A DNA stretch of 64,000 bases from Dipetalonema caudispina (Eukaryota; Nematoda; Chromadorea; Rhabditida; Onchocercidae). This document shows positions 41,501 through 54,000 of the stretch, piece after piece; the stretch's first letter is position 1; each line of letters starts with the position of its first letter. Under the pieces are notes generated by a model. That model ran no database searches and was not told where the DNA came from. It saw nothing but the letters and a program-made list of their open reading frames with translations. Both the position numbers and the translations under genes were made by a program. Where the stretch lies: contig JABVXV010000013.1 in NCBI GenBank assembly GCA_013365325.1, positions 431,413 to 495,412 on the forward strand, in the 5' to 3' direction.

Positions 41501-44400
41501 ATTGCATCATTTCCATGTTTTTCATGGTAACACGTGTCATGGTGCAGTTTTTCTTTTCTCGCTGTAGTTTTACTGAAATCAGCATCATTTTCGTTTAAAA
41601 ATGCCAAAAATTGTTTGGTTGATAATACGATTCTCATTTCATAGTACAGCGATCTTATCATTAGATGTTGGTGATGAATTACTGACTGCTTTTTGTTTTT
41701 CTTTTTTTGTTGTGCATGGAATATTATTGTTGTTTTGTCCAGTTCAATTCCACAGCACACATATTTATCATTCATTCTTGATAAAATAAGTCATTTTTAC
41801 TCATACTGAGACCATACAGTATATGGAGAATAACGTGGGAAAGAAAATCTAGGCGTCAATCACCATTCGTACAAGCGAGAGTTTTGCATTCGAAGGTAAA
41901 GATATAATTGTCCTTGGCTCAGGAGATTGTGTTTGAAGTGTATAGTTTTTTCGTTACTAGGCTCTTTTCAGAGCATAAAATAAAGCTCTCGGTTACTATT
42001 TCAGAGACCACAGGTAATGCAAAAGTGGAACATCAGGGAGAGCATATTGGTGCTGAAAAATCACAGAGTGCTGAGCATTCAACGGAAAAGGTGAAATTCT
42101 GTCCCATACTTGGTTTAGTATCAAGTAGGAAAACAGTCAGGATTGTGTACGTCGACTCTGAGCTGCTTCGGTGATTTGGGGTGTACGCTAAGTGTACCAA
42201 ATCAGCCATGCTTCCTTTTAATTATTGAAAGTACAACTTGAAATGTGCACTGAATTGGAGAATTTATGATTTGAAATTAAAAAGTGGTTGTTTGAAGAAG
42301 GAGACAGCACCAACTGCACCATCTACAAACAGTCAGCAACAGCAGCAGGGTCCTGTACTGCAACATCCTACAAATCATTTTCAGTTTGGGACTGTCAAAG
42401 GTAATTTCAGCTTATCTGGGTCTAGAATTAGAGGGGTTTTGATTTTATATTTGGTAGAAGCAATAATTAAGTGCAGGAATTCGTGCAAACATTTCATGCG
42501 ATTAGGAAATTTAGGCCGATAATATGTTTTGCATTTTGCATTTCTTTTGTACGAAGTTTTTTAATGGGTTAACTATCGTTTAGTGAATAATGGTACAGTT
42601 CGTTTCTCTTTTTTTTTTTCTTAACTCTTTCATACTTCTTAAGTATTAGAAAATCTTTATGATGAATACAACATTCAACAAAAAACAACACGAAAAAATA
42701 TAACGTTCATCAGTTAGCATGCACTGATTCTCGCTAACCTCTCCATTTCATGCAGAGAGGAATTTGTTCAAACTAACAAGTCCATTTGAAGATATATTTT
42801 GGAGTACTCGGTCCTAAGGCCGGTCATTTTGATTCACTCTGATAACAATTATTTTTCTTCGGTATCTTGCAAACGGTATTTAATTGCTTTTGCAGAAGAA
42901 CAGGTGGATGGTGGTAGTGGTGCTTTAACGGGAACAGGGAACCAACTTGTTTCTGTAAATTCGAGTAATACATTATCAGCTGCATCGCAACCGCAGCAGA
43001 CGCAATCACAAATTTCCGGAGGATCAATACTTGATCAGTTGTTACCGGCGAAGCAAAATGGTTCGTCGAAAACTCAATTGATGAATCATTAAGTGTGGAG
43101 CATTCTCCAGACGGTTTAGCGAGTGAACTAGTCAGTTTGATCAGATGGTTGGCATAAAACTGTTTGTGCGTGGTGTCTTCATGTTTGCATCATCAATGGG
43201 GATGTGTTTGTTCGGATTTGATGGTTGTTTCAAAAGAGATGTCAGATGCGTTGTTAGTAACTGAACGGGAATGGTTAGGCAAATCTTATTTATGTTAAAC
43301 GGAAGAAATTGAGAGAAGCCTTCATTCATAGTATTAATTTTTTTAGAAATGGAGGACAAAACTGGCGTAAAGAAATTGGCTGGATGGGATACTTTGGCGA
43401 AGAAAAGCCAAAGTGGTAGTCTGAATATGCAAACGTCAACGCAGTTTGAGTTGTTCCGGAAGCATGCCAGAGAAAAGGAAGAAAAGGTGTTAATAGTATT
43501 AACTATTAATGAACGCATTTCCCGGTGTTGGATGCTAAGAAGATTTTAGATAGCGATGGGAATCGATATTTTATTTCGCATTCACTTAGTTAATGCTGAA
43601 AATTTGTGTAGCGGTGGTTACATGGTATGAAATGGTATCTCTTTATAACAACTGCATTGTTTCAAATTGAAGCGTAAGCAACTGAGAGTGGAGGAAGAAC
43701 GAAGGCGTCGGTTGAAAGAACAGGAAGAAAAAGAGCGTGCTAAGGATCAAGCTGCAGCCGAAACCGCTGAGCTAGAGCAGAGAAGACAAAATGAACTCTT
43801 ACGTCAAAAAGAACAAGTGAGATTTACAGTTCATTTTGGTAAATTTGCAAGAATTATTTTGTCAATAAATTAAGCTCTGGAAATATTACTGGTCGGGTAA
43901 TATTATAAAGTTTCTTAAATTCTGAAAGCTGATACAGAAAACTTGTCTGAGCGCGAACTCATTTGAACTAAACCTTTTTTGAGTAGTGCTTCTCTCGATG
44001 GATTTTTTTTCGTCATAGTTGTTACACAAGAAATTTATTCCTCACTTCACTGAAGTGTATGCGACATTGTACACAAATGTAATTTGTTCCTTAATTATCA
44101 GTCGTATTGTGTCCTGTTATTCGAAGTTTAGATTATGGTTGGATCGTTTTGAAATAGTTGCTTTGTGGTGTTGCTAACAAAATGTAGGAATCATCAGTTT
44201 TCGCCCTTGGATGGGGACCTCTTGTTGCAATGAAAATTATTTGCCGATCGAAAATAAGATTTGTGTTTCTTAAAATGTTAAACAAAAAATTTGCAAAAAC
44301 AATTGAGTTGCAGGAAAGACGACGTCGAGAAGCGATGAGTACAGGTGGCGATGTCACAAGCCAGATGGATTTAATGCTCAATTTTGAAGCTAATTTCTAG
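32541..44400 (+). CDS. BRD4: BET double-bromodomain protein, BRD4-long type (bet-1/bet-2 family)
   Basis: Exons: 32541-32813, 32951-33121, 33255-33350, 36108-36227 (or 36274-36393), 36539-36623, 36708-36871, 37050-37262, 37644-37753, 37992-38121, 38208-38548, 38688-39366, 39642-39792, 39867-39965, 40076-40207, 42005-42090, 42301-42400, 42896-43060, 43347-43486, 43673-43816, 44314-44400. The long form has 1161 residues. Order: acidic/serine-rich N-terminus; bromodomain 1 (about 105-218, WPF shelf, NCYTYN); AT-hook-like basic stretches; bromodomain 2 (about 360-460, WPF, NCYKYN); a long linker; ET domain (about 765-845, [17 protein letters not shown]); Ser/Asp-rich SEED-like tail; coiled coil; and a C-terminal motif ([10 protein letters not shown]) like the BRD4 P-TEFb-interacting end. 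BET proteins bind acetylated histones and recruit elongation factors. AATAAA is at 45495-45500. Confidence 0.95.
33351..36107 (+). other. Long BET intron 3 before the alternative exon pair
   Basis: A 2.75-kb intron inside the bromodomain 1 coding region, by far the longest before the second bromodomain. Open stretches such as 34283-34648 have no family resemblance. A segment at about 35745-35915 resembles the alternative exons downstream (see finding). Long introns next to mutually exclusive exons often hold splicing control elements, but none can be named here. Confidence 0.55.
36108..36227 (+). other. Alternative bromodomain 1 exon, version A
   Basis: A 120-base phase-0 exon with good TTCAG acceptor and GTAAGG donor. 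It encodes the B-C helix half of bromodomain 1: FNNCYTYN supplies the acetyl-lysine-binding asparagine, followed by PPEYGVYMM. It is about 40% identical by eye to version B at the protein level. Including both versions would stay in frame but would duplicate the half-domain. Confidence 0.9.
36274..36393 (+). other. Alternative bromodomain 1 exon, version B
   Basis: A second 120-base phase-0 exon, 46 bases downstream of version A, with TTTCAG acceptor and GTATTT donor. It encodes the same helices: FSNCYKFN keeps the key asparagine, followed by QNEDDVSLM, which is nearer to the human BET consensus (acidic pair then hydrophobic) than version A. The short gap would hinder joining A to B. Confidence 0.9.
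40208..42004 (+). other. BET intron 14 / short-isoform 3' end
   Basis: If the donor at 40208 is not used, the reading frame ends at once (Gly then TAG). This gives a 922-residue protein ending after the Ser/Asp-rich tail, as in the BRD4 short form. A possible polyadenylation signal AATAAA occurs at about 41472-41477. No further exon was recognised in these 1.8 kb. Confidence 0.5.
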
Positions 44401-47035
44401 AAATAATTTTTTAAATGTGTTTTTCGTGCTTTTCATGTTATACATCACTTTTAGTGGATAATATTAAGCATTTTACTGATATAATGTTTACTTGTTTATG
44501 TCATAAGATTTTAGCATTGTATTTGAAATTGGTCTTTTTTTAGGCCTTGATGGTAGGGGAATGAAGAAAGGATGTAATTTTTTGTGGTTTTGTTATTTTG
44601 TTTCCTTTTAGTGATTTGAACATATCAGTGTTTTCGTTATTTTTCCCTTGAAATAATGAATCTAAAAATGATATTTATAAATTTAGGAATTCTTTAAATC
44701 TACAAAGGATACCTAAAATCATTTTTGTAGTTGTTGTGAATCTTCAATGATGAATTTGACTGAATGGCTATTTTCTAGCTAGTTAACTTGTTACTAGGGT
44801 TGTGATTTAGCTGGAGTGGGAATGGCCCGTAGTTTTTCATTTGGGTTATAAGAGGAGATTCTCTTCTGCAGTTTTGGAAATATCCAGCTATCGAGTCATT
44901 TTTTTTTTCTCGGAGTGTGGACAAGTGAGCGAACAACGTTATTAATAGTTTATTTTCTTGTACAGTGGTATATATAGTTTGAATTTGTTTTCATCTATTG
45001 AAAGAGTCATATTTTTCTTATTTCCTGCCTGACATTGTTTTCGTTCTATACAGTAGTACCATCAGCAGAGGTTCATTTGTCTGTATCTGCAAGCATGTAT
45101 ACTGTTGATGTCATCTGCTTATTTGCCTTTTTGCAGGGGAATGTTGATTGATAGATTTCGACAAAATGTTATTTTTTGGTATAATTTGTTTCGGAATAAT
45201 TCGATCTGAATGTCCTTAGCCACTTATTCCTGAAGGTTGTTACTTGCTGAGAAATCTAACAAATTAGTGTAATAATTATGCATAATTTGAATCGACCGCT
45301 CTTTTCCGGATTATCATACGCTTTCTTATACGTAGTGGATTAAAAGAGTAGAGAGTTGATTAAAGTGAACGATTAAACGGCTGCCTCTGTAAACCACCAT
45401 CTCCTTTGCGGATGTGGATGTGAACAAAAGAAGGGAGAGACTGGTATTTGACCATATTTGACAATAGTTTGCTTTTTCTGCGGGATTATGACGCAATAAA
45501 CATTCGGATAGCTCTGATATCTTAGTGCAAATTTATCTCAACATCTAATTAACCAACCAGTTAGCTGCTCTGATTTTTCGGAAGATGGCTGAATTTTCTT
45601 GTTGCTGTATTGTTAATATATAATGTCGTATCCTCGAATTCTTGGTGTGTATACATCTACCGACTGCATACTTTCTGTTCTGTAAGTTCAATGAGTGGAG
45701 TAATATTCTTACAGTACTGTTAGATGGGTTTTTTCTTTTTTGCATAATATTTACAAGAGGAAGGCATAAGTAAACTAATAAAATAAAATTTAAGTTCAAT
45801 TAATTGAGAGACAAAAAACACATTTCATTATGCAGGATATGGTAGAATAAGCGCCGAATTCGATTGCTATTACTGATTGTGCATAGCTTGCTCTTTCTTA
45901 TTTTCATAAGGACGTATTACTGGCAGTTGTCACATCATCACTGTCATCAGTGTAACTTTCCACCATTTTGACCTTCGTTTTGTTTGTTTTTTTTTTTTTT
46001 CTCTTGTTTATTTCTTTGCTCTCTTAAAGGTTTCGAATGTTACGCGGTCGTTTATATGTTTTCTTGATTTATAACTTCATTCTTTTATTTTCTTTCTCTC
46101 TATCATCTCTATTTTTCCATAGATTTTTTGCTCATCGTGTTTTAAAAAGAAAGGAATATAAGAACATTTCGTAGAAAAAAAAATAATAATAATGTTAATG
46201 TTTATCCTTTTGCTTTACACATATTTTAAAATGGAAAATTAAATGACAGATTATAAATGAACAAACAAGTACCAATGAATCATAATGAAAGATTCAATGA
46301 AGTATAACACAACAATAAAATACAATACAAGTAATTCTGTATTTGATTAGTAGCAATTCAATTTTCTCATTTTAATTTTACCATGTTAGCAGCTGTTAAA
46401 ATTTTTTTTGGCAATTAACGGTATAGGATAAGATATCAGTGTATGAAATAATAAAATTTCCGATACTGTTAGCAGATTGCTTCATTATATTGTTAAAATT
46501 GAAGCAGCGAACATTTTGCTAACCTATTCTGGTATATATGATCCTGACTAAAGCTTTCTATAAAATTACCATCATAAATAATGAATAATTAAAATAGAAT
46601 AGAATGTAATCAATGAAATGGTTCTCATCTCGTTTGACATATTTTTTTTTTGGTAAATTTAGATGTATCAATTAAATAATACCTTATTCAACAATGTTAT
46701 ATATATCATGAAAATAATTACCGATTATCGATTATGCTTCATAATTATACATTCAAATAATTAATAACTTATTATTGCTTATAATTTAAAGCTTGAATTG
46801 AGCAAAGAAATATTTAAACATAGTTCAAATTATATCCCCCACAATTTATATCAATATTATTGATTTCTCCTCTTCCTTATCCAATATTTAATTAAAATCT
46901 ATTAAAGTAAGCCATTATTTTCTAAACAATTGAATTATCCTTTTCCCATTATCCATATTCTATCAATCTTTCCGATTTGACCAATTGATCATATATTCCT
47001 TCCAATATTGTTTTTCTTTTTTCAGTACTATTTAC

Positions 47036-47066
<31 letters not shown>

Positions 47067-48003
47067 AAGAAATTTGCATTGCTAAAATCAATATAGACTT
47101 TGGAAGATTGCCTAAATCAATAAATAGGTGTTCATTGCTTCTTTATTATTGGTATTGTTGTTTTTTTAGAATTCGTTAATATTATTAATTATTATGATTG
47201 AATCTATTCATATTTAACAACATTGATCAATTTTTTTTTTTTTATTTTTTAGCTTTATGGCAAGTATTGCTTGTTAATGTTATCCGGATACGAAATTACG
47301 GAATATATCAAAAGAAAGAAGTAATAGAATCCAGTTATGAATAAATGTAAGTGTTTTTTTTTTTTTCCTAAATTTCATTAGCTTTATTAATTGCCATGAA
47401 TACCCTAAAAATATACTTCGTTTTTTCATTTTTTTTTTTCTTTTTTCAATCTCAATATTTAATAATTTTTTAAATTTTGTTGTTTAATATTTTTCTGATT
47501 AGGAAAGTTAGATTTATATAAGTCTCTCTTACATGGGTTATATTTTATTAGCGAATATTAAACAGCAAAATTTGAAAGATGGGAATGATTGATGAAATGA
47601 AAAATTTTTTCATTGCTAACATGTATGTCATTCTGTTCAGAAGGTTGACTTTTTAAGAGATAAAGTAAACTAAATAGTTAAAAAGCTTATATCATGTGAT
47701 CGCTTATAAGAGGTTTATATTCAACTTATAAACAACCTTTAAAAACATAGTGTAATTATTGTCCAGATTGTTTGGGTATCCTGATGTAATATTAGTAAAA
47801 TGAATCGAAGATTTCGCCGAAGACTTACTGTTAACTAAAAATGATTTGTAGAAGATGATTTTGTCTGAAAATTGTCTACATTTTTGGTTTCATAATTTAT
47901 CCAAATGGATACTAATGTGGTTTTTTTTTTTTTTTTTTTTTTTTCCTTCGTGAAATTACTACTAAAAGCACATAAGGTACATTCCCATCATATTTCAGGT
48001 AAA
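44401..48003. other. BET 3' UTR and AT-rich intergenic DNA
   Basis: A candidate polyadenylation signal is at 45495-45500. Beyond about 46000 the DNA is very AT-rich with homopolymers: A29 at 47036-47064 and T24 at 47921-47944. A 3' splice site TATTTCAG ends at 47998, just before the exchanger start codon. I see no gene. Confidence 0.6.
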
Positions 48004-51000
48004 ATGTTGCTACTGTTGTTGTTACTGTATACTCAGTACGTTTCTGGATTTGGCGGAAGACGTGATTCAGCGGAGCACATTGAACAAGCTGCCGAGAAGG
48101 TAATTTTAGTTTTTGAAGAAGGAACTTTTTTTTTAAAAAAAAAAAATGAAACTCGAAAAAGGATGCTAGAAAAACGAAAGAAATTTTTTAATATGGACCA
48201 ATAGGGATTCATTGAAAAAACAGTTTTATTTTTTCAATTTATAATTTTTTCACGACTTACTTTCTGTAAATCCTTCACTAAGATTCATGGAACTTTTGAT
48301 GGAATGATAAAGTTAAAATTTTCTTTTTTAGAGGGCATACAGCATTCATCGTATTGATACTTTAATTTTATTGATTTTCGTTGCTTTACTTGTTTTAATC
48401 GTTCTTACGGCATGGTTTTTCAAACATCATCGCCTTCGGTTTATCCATGAAACTGGTCTTACATTATGTTATGGTTAGTTTTGCCTTTGTTTTTTATTCT
48501 ACAAAACCTCTGTAAACGATTACGTCCTCTTCAAATGAAATACGTATTAATCATTTGATTGTGGGAAAAATCGTATTGGCTATTTGAATGGAGAATATCT
48601 TGAATTCTATTTAATTACAACCTTAGTTATAACTTTATATAATCATTCCACTTTATTTAAAGTGAAAAAATTTGTCAAGTTCTCATTTCCTTATTTTTCA
48701 TTCACTTTGATTCATTTTAGTTACCTTAATTTGAACATTGTATTTGGTTAGGAGCAAGCTTTGGATTCTTCTGTATGATTTAAAATCTAAAGCGAAGTTT
48801 GTTCCAGGTTTATTGATTGGTCTCTTATTACGTTATACAAATATTGGTGTGATTGAAAGTCAGACGATAGATGTAATGCAGAAGAATAGATCTGTCGTGC
48901 ACGATCCACCAGATTATTTACGACTTGAGGTCCAGTTATTTAGTTCCAAATATGCAAACACTGAAAAAATGCTTTGAGTTATTGTTTTTAGTGGTTTTTC
49001 CCAATGTTAGTTTGATATTTCCTGTTCCATTTTACACTAACAATAATGCTTCACCCAACATTGCGCAACACATGAGGAATCATCGTTTCATCCATTCAAT
49101 ATTCTTGTTATTACGACCTAATATTTCAGGTTGAACCAGTAAAAGCGCAGAAAGTGCAGTTTCATTACGAACTAATGGAAGGTTTTTTTGGAGATAAGGA
49201 AAAACAAAGCGAACGACACCTCGAACAAAAAGTATGCTTAAGTTTTCCCTGGAGCTTGTTGTAATACCACAGTCTTTTTTTTTAAATTACTATACCTTGT
49301 CAAATAAAATGTTGATGTTAACTATATTTTCAGGCTGTATTTTCTCCGGAGATATTTTTCAACTTGCTTCTTCCACCAATTATTTTTAATGCTGGTTATA
49401 GCTTGAAAAAAGTACGTCGTTAACAATTAGGAGAAATAATAATTTGCAATAATTAAAGTAATGGCGACTTTCATACAGTCTATAGAAATACTTCCGACTT
49501 CTTAGCTAAAAGTCCTTGTTTAATAAGGAATAAGCTATGCCATTCTTTATTCTTTTGCGACATACATTCAAAGGAGCGCACTAAACGACAAAGATAACTA
49601 CTTATTCTTGAAAAATTTGTAGAATCAGTTTTTTCAGCGACACTTTTTTCGGAATATTGGCAGTATCCTAACATTTGCTTTCGCTGGCACAACTATATCA
49701 GCTGTTGTATTTGGGTGAGGTTTTCGATATTCACTTATTTACTTGATTTTTTGAATTTGCTACAACAGTGAGTGAAAATCATCTATGATAGGCACATCTA
49801 TCAATTTGTTTTTATTCATTATCACATTTTTTTTTAGAATAATAATGCATTCATTCTGCTGGTTGTTCTCTTCATCATTCACGTTCAAGGAACTCCTATT
49901 TTTTGGTGCACTGATGTCATCAACCGATCCTGGTTAGCTTTTTTTTTTTACTGTGTTCTCATTTTGCTGAGATTTTCTAGTAGTAGACATTATACCGAAT
50001 TCCCTAGTTTATTAGTGTAAATAGTAAAAAAAATCTCTGAAAAGACGTCCTGCACAATGTATTAAAATTTGAACTGAAACTAAGCAATTCAAGCAGGCCA
50101 TTCTCAAATCGGCAATTAAGACCGAAGTGCTCAGTTAAAGTTTTGGAACAAGCCAGTCTTTGCTTTGGTATCATAAAAGCTTCAAGTAATCATAAACGAA
50201 AAATATCAGTAATTTCCATTGTTATTGTTCTTCTAGTAACAAGAATAATTTATTGTTCTGATTTTATTAATTATTGCAGATTTTACTCTATCATATTATA
50301 TATTATATTACTGTTAATTACTGCTGCCGTTAAGTTTGTTGGAAGTATAAGGAGTTGATAAGTTTGTGCGGTCATCTATTTCCTGATATAAGAGTTGTTC
50401 GACATAAGCAAAACTTTTCAGTTGTTACTTTTTAGGTAGGAAGAGAAGTGATGTGGATGATGGTGTAATGGTAGTGCTTTTAATGTGGGGCACATAATAA
50501 TTCAGGGTGAAGGCTTAGTCGGTGCCTTCATACTTGGTAGCGTGTGCAAGAAGATAGTACATTATCGTTTCATTGATTAGTATCATTCCTAATGATGCTA
50601 TCATAGAAGCAATGATGTTACAGAAACTAAAGAATTCTGCCCGGAGATATTTCTAAGGAACACAAGAGTTAGGATTCAGTGAACTAAGTAAAGAATGATT
50701 GACCGGAAGGGTAGAGATCTCTTTACTTCTTTCTTCAATTAAAATTATATTGTAGGAGAGTGAAGTTTATTCTTTGAATCATCGGTACTTACCTGTAAGG
50801 GACTAAAGTTATTAGTAAAAAGGCTGAAAATTTAAAATACCATTTGCATGTTTAAACATAATTCATCACAGTTGATTCGTATGAAGCACTGATTAATTTT
50901 CATTCCTGTTTAAATAGAACAAAATTCTCCCTGATAGTTGTATTATAAATTATTCTAATTTTGTTTTAACACTTTTCTCCATCGAGCAATTTTAGTATCA

Positions 51001-54000
51001 GTATTGGCTGTTTTCCAAGAGATGGAAGTGGAATCAGATTTGTATGCATTGGTTTTCGGTGAAAGTGTATTGAATGATGCAGTTGCTATTGTTTTATCAA
51101 GGTAATTTATATTTTATTTGTCGCCAAAATTTGATTTACCAAGATGTCACTGCGCTTTTGTATCCGATATGAAAGTTTCAGTGCCATAGGAGATCAGCTG
51201 TAAATCTGAAATTTCAGTTAAGACCTCAACTTCGTTTTCTTATTATTGGGGATGTCTGATTATTTGAAATAGAATTGTTGTCAATATTATTAAAATTAAT
51301 CAAGCAACACCTTTTTGATAATTACTAATATCTGAAATAACTACATGAAGACATTAATTTAGGAATTATCAGCATTCGTTGAATATTAAACTCATCGGAA
51401 ATGTTATCCATGTTCTGTAGTAATTTTTTGAAATTGTCTGGTTTCAGTTCAGTGGATAATTTTGCAGCTTCGGATAAATCGTTCGATTTAGATGCTTTGT
51501 TTGCTGCTGTTATTGACTTTTTATCCGTTTTTTTCGGCAAGTTTCTTTTGTATTTTATTTTTGTATTCGTGTTTTTGCGAAATCCTTGTTATCAGTAATA
51601 GAAGCACTTTTTTCAGGGAACGTCTACTTTTAACCGTTTCTTTTTTCGCATTGTACCATTGATTAAAGATTAGCATAATTTCGTGCTTATTTCAGGATCA
51701 CTTCTGCTCGGTTCAGTTATTGGCTGTTCTACAGCACTGATCACTAAAATGACTGAAATTAAGGAGTTCCCATTGCTTGAAGCAGCTCTTTTCATACTTC
51801 TTTCATATTTATCATTTCTTCTTGCCGAATTTGTCGAATTAACAGGTTCGTGATGCCATTATTAGTCAATCGACTAAATTTTGCAATTAATAATTTTGCC
51901 AACTAATATAATAATTTTTCCTAATTCATTCTTGTTCACATCATTGCATTAATTTTCTGTGTTTCATATGCATGCTTGGGAGTGTTATAAAAAAATTAAT
52001 AATAAATAGCATTTGCATTTGTTATCAACAAATTGCATATTGTTATCCACTGTGAGCTAATCTTATGAAGGTAGAAATTTCTGTGAAATATCCTGAAATT
52101 TTGTGCTGATTCAGGCATTGTGGCCGTTCTTTTTTGTGCCATATGTCAGGCTCATTATACTTACAATAATTTATCAGATGAAGCAAGAACCAGGACAAAA
52201 CAGTTTTTTGAGGTATTTGTTATAAAAATTAGTTGTATTGAGAAAAAACTTTCCTAAAAATTATTGTAGATGAAAAATGGCGATTATTTGGTGTCATTAG
52301 TTGTGTTGTCGCGTGACTGAGATACTAAATCATGTTTCACATTCCAGAATAAAAAAATGTAGAAAACATTCCAGTGCACTGGAATGTTTTTTTTTTTTTT
52401 TTTTTCTCTTCGCATAGTGCGGAGTAGAGCAGTGATTAGTGAGATGTTTACTAAAAAAGGTGCAAAAGTAAATTCAAGTCACTACGGCGACAATGTTATT
52501 TTTCAGGAAGTTTCGTTCTTGATGGAAAGTTTCATCTTCTGTTATATTGGAGTAAGTGTTTTCGTATCACACAGTCAGCAATGGAGTGTTTTCTTTTTTC
52601 TTTGCACCCTGGTAAGATACTTTTTTGTCGTCTACTCTTTATCTACTGAGACATGTTTTTATCTATGTTACTGAGTGATTAATCTCGTCGACAAATAATC
52701 AGTAAATTAAATTATTAGCTGTTATTACGAACCTCTTTTGTAAGATTGGTGTCCTGTTTTGTCAGTTGTGCTGCAGTAGGAGGACAACCAATTTAATCAT
52801 CTAGATCATTTTAATTTTACCGGTTTCAGGTGTTTATATTTTCGAATGTTTATTCAAATTTATACACTTATTTGTCTTTCATTTATGCATCTTTTTTCAG
52901 CTGTCTGTGTTTTTGTCAAGAGCAGCCCATATCTATCCGGTCTCTGCCATGTTAAATATCCGCCGAAAACCTAAAATTCCACGACGATACCAACATATGA
53001 TGCTTTTTTCGGGTGTGATTTTTCATTCTTTTTCTTGAAGAAACAGTGTTCACTATTAGCTCTTTATTTTAATTTGTCTGTTGACTGAGTTGTCAGTGGA
53101 GAATTTTGTAAAATAAAATTAGAAATCACAAGCAAAAAGCTATAAAATGTGTGAATTCGCTTACTCAATATTGTAATTAAAGGATTGCGTGGCGCTATGG
53201 CTTTTGCACTTGCATATCGTAATACATCAACAGATAATCGTCAGATTATGGCTACTACTACTAGTATGGTTGTAATCGTAACGGTATTGTTCAACGGTGG
53301 CCTTACTTCGTGGTTTACTGAGTATTTGGGGATCAGGTCATTTCGTTTTTATTTCTCTAGGTGGTACTAATAGAGAATTTGAATAGATGATCTGAGAAAG
53401 AAATGTGTATGCTGTGGAAAATAGATGAGCATAATTGTTTGTTGTTATGAATTTGAAGTGATGTTTTCACCGAATTTATCGTTTTAGGCATGGCATTGAT
53501 GCTCGTGATGATTCTCAGCTTCAGCTGAACCTGGTCAGTGTTTCATCTTTTTTTTTCAGATCAAAATTCTTTATGACGATTTATGAAATTTCCGAAAGAA
53601 AATATTTTCTTCGATAAAAATTTTAACATGCATATATCTTGCTCGTACACAGAGCACTTTACACGTGTTCTAATTTTTGTTGTAGTGCACATTTTAAATA
53701 TAGGATGACAGCCATTTACAAGGCATGGATACATTATCACGTGTTAGCGGGCAAAATCCATGGGATAAAGCATTCCTTCCTCGAAAATGGTACAACTTTG
53801 ATGCATCGTAAGTGCTTCGTTTCTGTCATTCTTTTTTTCTGACAAGTGTCACTTTTTTTATGAGTCAAAATTCTCCAGATGTGTTTTTGACTAGGCATCC
53901 AATTATTTGGAGAAAGTTGGTAGTAATTATTAAATTGTTGACATATTTTGCAACTTATTTGGCTATTGATGTTCTTTGTTTACATCTATGTTATTATTTA

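Noticed and set aside
47036..47064. A29 tract that might mark a retroposon tail
   Set aside because: No upstream coding or element sequence and no target-site duplication seen; similar homopolymers are scattered through the window.
50459..50474. ATGGTGTAATGGTAG, close to the A-box half of a tRNA-Gln gene
   Set aside because: No matching B-box, no anticodon arm and no acceptor pairing downstream; chance match or very old remnant.
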